Shown here: positions 61,272 to 64,000 of the stretch, one piece after another
Layout of the letters: each line of letters begins with the position of its first letter
How positions within the stretch are numbered: the stretch's first letter is position 1
NCBI RefSeq assembly: GCF_000478685.1
Contig: NZ_AMSD01000002.1
Span: forward strand, 248,001 to 312,000
Length of the DNA stretch: 64,000 nucleotides
DNA from: Candidatus Photodesmus katoptron Akat1
Lineage (GTDB): Bacteria; Pseudomonadota; Gammaproteobacteria; Enterobacterales; Vibrionaceae
Direction of reading: 5' to 3'
Translations under genes and position numbers: made by a program
The notes under the pieces: generated by a model
The model's database searches: none
What the model saw: the letters and a program-made list of their open reading frames with translations, nothing else
What the model was told of the DNA's origin: nothing

Positions 61272-62639
61272 ATGACCTTTTCTCGTCAGCTACATAAGTT
61301 TGGTGGCAGCAGTCTTGCCAGTAAAGAGTGCTATCGACATGTTGTTCAAATTCTAAAAAAATATTCAAATAGTGAAGATCTAATTGTAGTTTCTGCTGCA
61401 GGTAATACGACTGACTATTTAATTAAATTTCTTAAAAATTCCTTTAAAGACAAAAAATTATCGAGTAAAACTTTACAAGTTCTATATCAATTTCAAACTG
61501 AACTTGTTAAAGAATTATTAAATGGGAAAATACGTATGCAACTGCTATCTAGACTTGACAATGAATTTAGCATACTCCAAGAACTAACTAGAACATTACA
61601 TGAATCAAAAAAAGCTATGGTTCTTGGTTATGGTGAACTTTGGTCAGCACGACTTTTAACCTCCTTATTATGTCAAGAAAATTTACAATCAGTACTTCAA
61701 GACTCTAGAACCCTTTTACGTGCAAATTCTAGTGCACAACCAGAAATTGATAGCAAAAGCTCTTATCCATTAATCAAAAAAGCTTTGACGAAATATACTA
61801 ATCAGAGATTAATTATTACTGGCTTTATGGCAAAAAATTTACACGGAAACACAGTCTTACTTGGTCGTAACGGATCAGATTATTCTGCAACAATCATCGG
61901 TTCCCTAGCAAAAGTATCAAAGGTTACTATTTGGAGTGATGTCATGGGAATTTACAGTGCAGATCCACGTATTGTTGATAATGCATATCTTTTACCATTA
62001 CTTCGTTTAGATGAAGCTAGCGAACTGGCACGTTTGGCATCTCCAGTACTTCATAGTCGAACTCTTCAACCTGTTGCTAAAAGTAAAAAGATGGATTTAA
62101 CTTTACGAAGTACAAAAAAACCAGAATCAGGTTTAACACGAATTGAACGGGTTCTTGAAGTTAGTTATAAAGCTAAAATTATCACATCACTCGAACAAGT
62201 ATTACTTATCCATCTGACTTTTCATCAAAATAATAATTTTAACACCATTGTATCTAATGTTTTAAAAAATCTTAAACTGATTCAATTAGAACCACTTGCT
62301 TTTCAATTTAAAATAGAACAACAAACGATTTATTTAGCTTATACTGAAGAAATAGCTAATGAAGCGCTTGATTATTTGCAAAACATTTCTACTGGAGCTG
62401 AAATCAAACTTAAAACAGATTATTCTCTAATTGCAGCTATTGGTGCAGGAATCATTAAGAATACAAATCATTGTTACAAATTTTATCAACAGATAAAAAG
62501 TTCACCCGTTGAATTTATTTCAAAATCTCAATTAAGCCTAGTGGCAATATTATATAAAACCCCAGTATTTCCATTAGTTATAGATATCCACAACCACTTA
62601 TTCCAAACGAAAAAAAAAGAGATACATCACTGTTTATAA
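61272..62639 (+). CDS. metL: aspartokinase II domain of MetL, homoserine dehydrogenase half missing
   Basis: MetL normally joins aspartate kinase and homoserine dehydrogenase in about 810 residues. Here 455 residues give the kinase (HKFGGSSLASKECY at 8-21, GYGELWSARL, LLGRNGSDYSATIIG, RLDEASELARLASPVLHSRT) and the ACT-like regulatory part (SLIAAIGAGIIKNTNH, VEFISKSQLSLVAILYKTP), then stop at FQTKKKEIHHCL. That is precisely the linker before the dehydrogenase; in the 283 bp behind the stop I find no trace of that domain in any frame. The kinase could still feed diaminopimelate and lysine synthesis. It lies after rpmE as in relatives, but metJ, metB and metF around it are gone, so this looks like erosion of the methionine/threonine branch. 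Confidence 0.9.
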   Translation: MTFSRQLHKFGGSSLASKECYRHVVQILKKYSNSEDLIVVSAAGNTTDYLIKFLKNSFKDKKLSSKTLQVLYQFQTELVKELLNGKIRMQLLSRLDNEFSILQELTRTLHESKKAMVLGYGELWSARLLTSLLCQENLQSVLQDSRTLLRANSSAQPEIDSKSSYPLIKKALTKYTNQRLIITGFMAKNLHGNTVLLGRNGSDYSATIIGSLAKVSKVTIWSDVMGIYSADPRIVDNAYLLPLLRLDEASELARLASPVLHSRTLQPVAKSKKMDLTLRSTKKPESGLTRIERVLEVSYKAKIITSLEQVLLIHLTFHQNNNFNTIVSNVLKNLKLIQLEPLAFQFKIEQQTIYLAYTEEIANEALDYLQNISTGAEIKLKTDYSLIAAIGAGIIKNTNHCYKFYQQIKSSPVEFISKSQLSLVAILYKTPVFPLVIDIHNHLFQTKKKEIHHCL

Positions 62640-62922
62640 CATTAAATTTGATGAAATAGAATATGAATCAAACCTTTTGTTTCTTTTCTTTACTTAATTT
62701 TTCCACTACTTCTTTCATATTATCACTTAAATAATAAAACATATTTTCATTAATTTTATTAATACAATCAATAATAACAATTATTACGAAAAAAAAGTTC
62801 TCTTTTTTATATTTATTAAGATAATGCAGTTACTATTTTCTCTATTTTTATTAAATATGAAAAACAACTAGATAGAATGGACTAAATCTATACCTAATTA
62901 ATCACACTTAAATCCAATTAAT

Positions 62923-63567
62923 TTATTCAACGACATGTGTGGAATAGTACTTTTGTAGTGACCTAAAATGAACTTTAAAAATCTCTTTATCCTTCAGGTA
63001 AGTTAATATGTCAATCAGTTTAATAATAGAAATAATAGGACAATCAAAGTCTTTTTGAATTTCATCAATAGCTGAGTATTTATTATCTCCTTTCTCTTGG
63101 CGATCAAGTGCGATTAAAATACCAACCGTGCTTGAGTTATTTGCTTGAACAATCTCCATAGATTTACGAATCGCACTACCAGAAGTTACCACATCATCAA
63201 GCAATATAACTCGACCTTTAATTTTTCCACCTATTAAATTACCACCTTCTGCATAAGTTTTTTCTTCCTTTCGATTAAAGCAATAATTTGTATTGATACC
63301 ATAAGAATCAGCTAATGAAATAGCTGTACTAGTTACAATTGGAATCCCTTTATAAGCAGCACCAAAAAGAATATCAAATTTAATACCAGAGTGGACTAAA
63401 GCATCGGCATAAAAACGCCCTAATCGTACAAGTGAATAACCCGTATTAAATAGACCAGAATTAAAAAAATAAGGGCTTTTTCTACCAGATTTTAAAAAAA
63501 AATTACCAAATCTTAAAACACCCATTTCTATGACAAGTTCAATAAATTCAAACTGATACTTTTTCAT
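62923..63567 (-). CDS. pyrE: orotate phosphoribosyltransferase
   Basis: Joins orotate with PRPP to give orotidine-5'-phosphate, fifth step of pyrimidine synthesis. The 214 residues (E. coli 213) start MKKYQFEFIELVIEMGVLRFG; FTLKSGR-type FFLKSGRKSPYFFNSGLF, FGAAYKGIPI, YCFNRKEEKTYAEGG (flexible catalytic loop) and the PRPP motif VILLDDVVTSGSA are all present. Complete. Its usual partner rph is absent. A 283-bp gap with no visible gene separates it from metL. Confidence 0.97.
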   Translation of the reverse strand: MKKYQFEFIELVIEMGVLRFGNFFLKSGRKSPYFFNSGLFNTGYSLVRLGRFYADALVHSGIKFDILFGAAYKGIPIVTSTAISLADSYGINTNYCFNRKEEKTYAEGGNLIGGKIKGRVILLDDVVTSGSAIRKSMEIVQANNSSTVGILIALDRQEKGDNKYSAIDEIQKDFDCPIISIIKLIDILTYLKDKEIFKVHFRSLQKYYSTHVVE

Positions 63568-63685
63568 GAATTATCTCTCTATAAAATTTTATGATGATGA
63601 TTATGCTTAAAAAAGTCTACAGTACTTATTTTAAAATCAAAAAAAACAGTTTCAATTTCTACCTACATACTTATTCAAGTATGCT

Positions 63686-64000
63686 CTAAATTATTGGCTT
63701 ATTTAAAGCTTGAACAATATATTTTTCTAATGATTTGGGTGTTACAATAGGTGAAAATCGTTTAACAGGGATGCCTTTTTTATCAATTAAAAACTTAGTA
63801 AAATTCCACTTAATGTAATTGCCGAAAATACCAGGTAATTGCTTTTTTAAATAAATAAATACTGGATGGCTGTTTTTACCATTAACTTCAATTTTTTCAC
63901 TAAAAACAAAATCAAGATCATATCTAATTAAACAACCATTTTGAATATCAGTTGTATTCCCTGGTTCTTGATTGCCAAATTGGTTACATGGACAAGCTAA
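63686..64000 (-). CDS. glutathione peroxidase, C-terminal part (start beyond window)
   Basis: Peroxide-reducing thiol peroxidase of the GPx family (BtuE type in E. coli). The open frame enters from the right edge as LACPCNQFGNQEPGNTTDI, which is the FPCNQFGxQEPG signature with the catalytic glutamine, and continues through EVNGKNSHPVFIYLKKQLPG, IKWNFTKFLIDKKG with the catalytic tryptophan and asparagine, to VKRFSPIVTPKSLEKYI and a stop at 63686, 104 residues in all. The active-site cysteine or selenocysteine lies outside the window. FPCN reads CPCN here, one unusual residue. The frame is intact as far as visible. Confidence 0.9.
   Translation of the reverse strand, partial: LACPCNQFGNQEPGNTTDIQNGCLIRYDLDFVFSEKIEVNGKNSHPVFIYLKKQLPGIFGNYIKWNFTKFLIDKKGIPVKRFSPIVTPKSLEKYIVQALNKPII

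Overview
The window reads as a stretch of a small, AT-rich (by eye about 30% G+C), gene-dense but eroding gammaproteobacterial chromosome. Gene content and order are those of the Enterobacterales/Vibrionales, and several details point to Vibrionaceae: a rhombosortase, a FimV-type protein inside the pdxB-truA-accD-folC-dedD-cvpA-purF block, an AlaRS that starts like the Vibrio protein, and a signal-peptide porin of the OmpU/OmpL kind. There are no transposases, prophage genes, CRISPR arrays or defence genes. Core pathways are kept while paralogues, regulators and parts of operons are missing, which is the pattern of a host-restricted symbiont. A flashlight-fish-type luminous symbiont ('Candidatus Photodesmus') is my best guess; this is inference from gene content only.

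Layout. 1-8.9 kb: MATE exporter (cut by the left edge), ribE, topA, aroA, infA, cysS, lpxH. 8.9-16.6 kb: cmoA-cmoB (minus) and aspS-ruvC-ruvA-ruvB-tolQ-tolR-tolA (plus); tolQ carries a frameshift, tolA is a stump, and tolB-pal are absent. 16.6-20.6 kb: htpX, a short ftsN, tRNA-Val, csrA, tRNA-Ser, tRNA-Arg, a cold-shock gene with a long leader, fieF. 20.8-26.8 kb: pyrC, znuA/znuCB, purF, cvpA. 26.9-34 kb: dedD (two frameshifts), folC, accD, truA, fimV (frameshift and 48-bp repeats), a 0.6-kb gene-free gap, pdxB. 34.3-42.8 kb: acnB, pcnB, folK, panC, yciK, sohB, rhombosortase, outer-membrane barrel protein. 42.9-50.6 kb: hrpA, xthA, alaS. 50.6-54.6 kb: long leader, porin, strong hairpin, dead alaA, pfkA. 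55-64 kb: membrane-anchored nuclease-fold protein, uvrD with a decayed tail, frameshifted priA, rpmE, aspartokinase-only metL, pyrE and the C-terminal end of a glutathione peroxidase.

How the genes work together. Most of the window supports information processing (topA, hrpA, priA, uvrD, ruvABC, xthA, aspS, cysS, alaS, infA, rpmE, pcnB, truA, cmoAB, tRNAs), nucleotide and cofactor synthesis (pyrC, pyrE, purF, ribE, folK, folC, panC, pdxB) and envelope synthesis (lpxH, accD, aroA, porin, ftsN). Zinc uptake (znuABC) is kept and can supply the zinc-dependent proteins seen here (L31, AccD, CysRS, TopA, HtpX, PriA).

The main signal beyond ordinary housekeeping is decay in progress. Apparent single-base length changes in short homopolymers break tolQ, tolA, dedD (twice), fimV, priA and the end of uvrD, while the sequence on both sides still reads as conserved protein. 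alaA has lost its function beyond doubt. These breaks may be transcriptional-slippage rescue sites, fresh pseudogenes, or homopolymer errors in the assembly; raw reads and transcript sequencing would tell them apart. I found no convincing new multi-gene system in this window.
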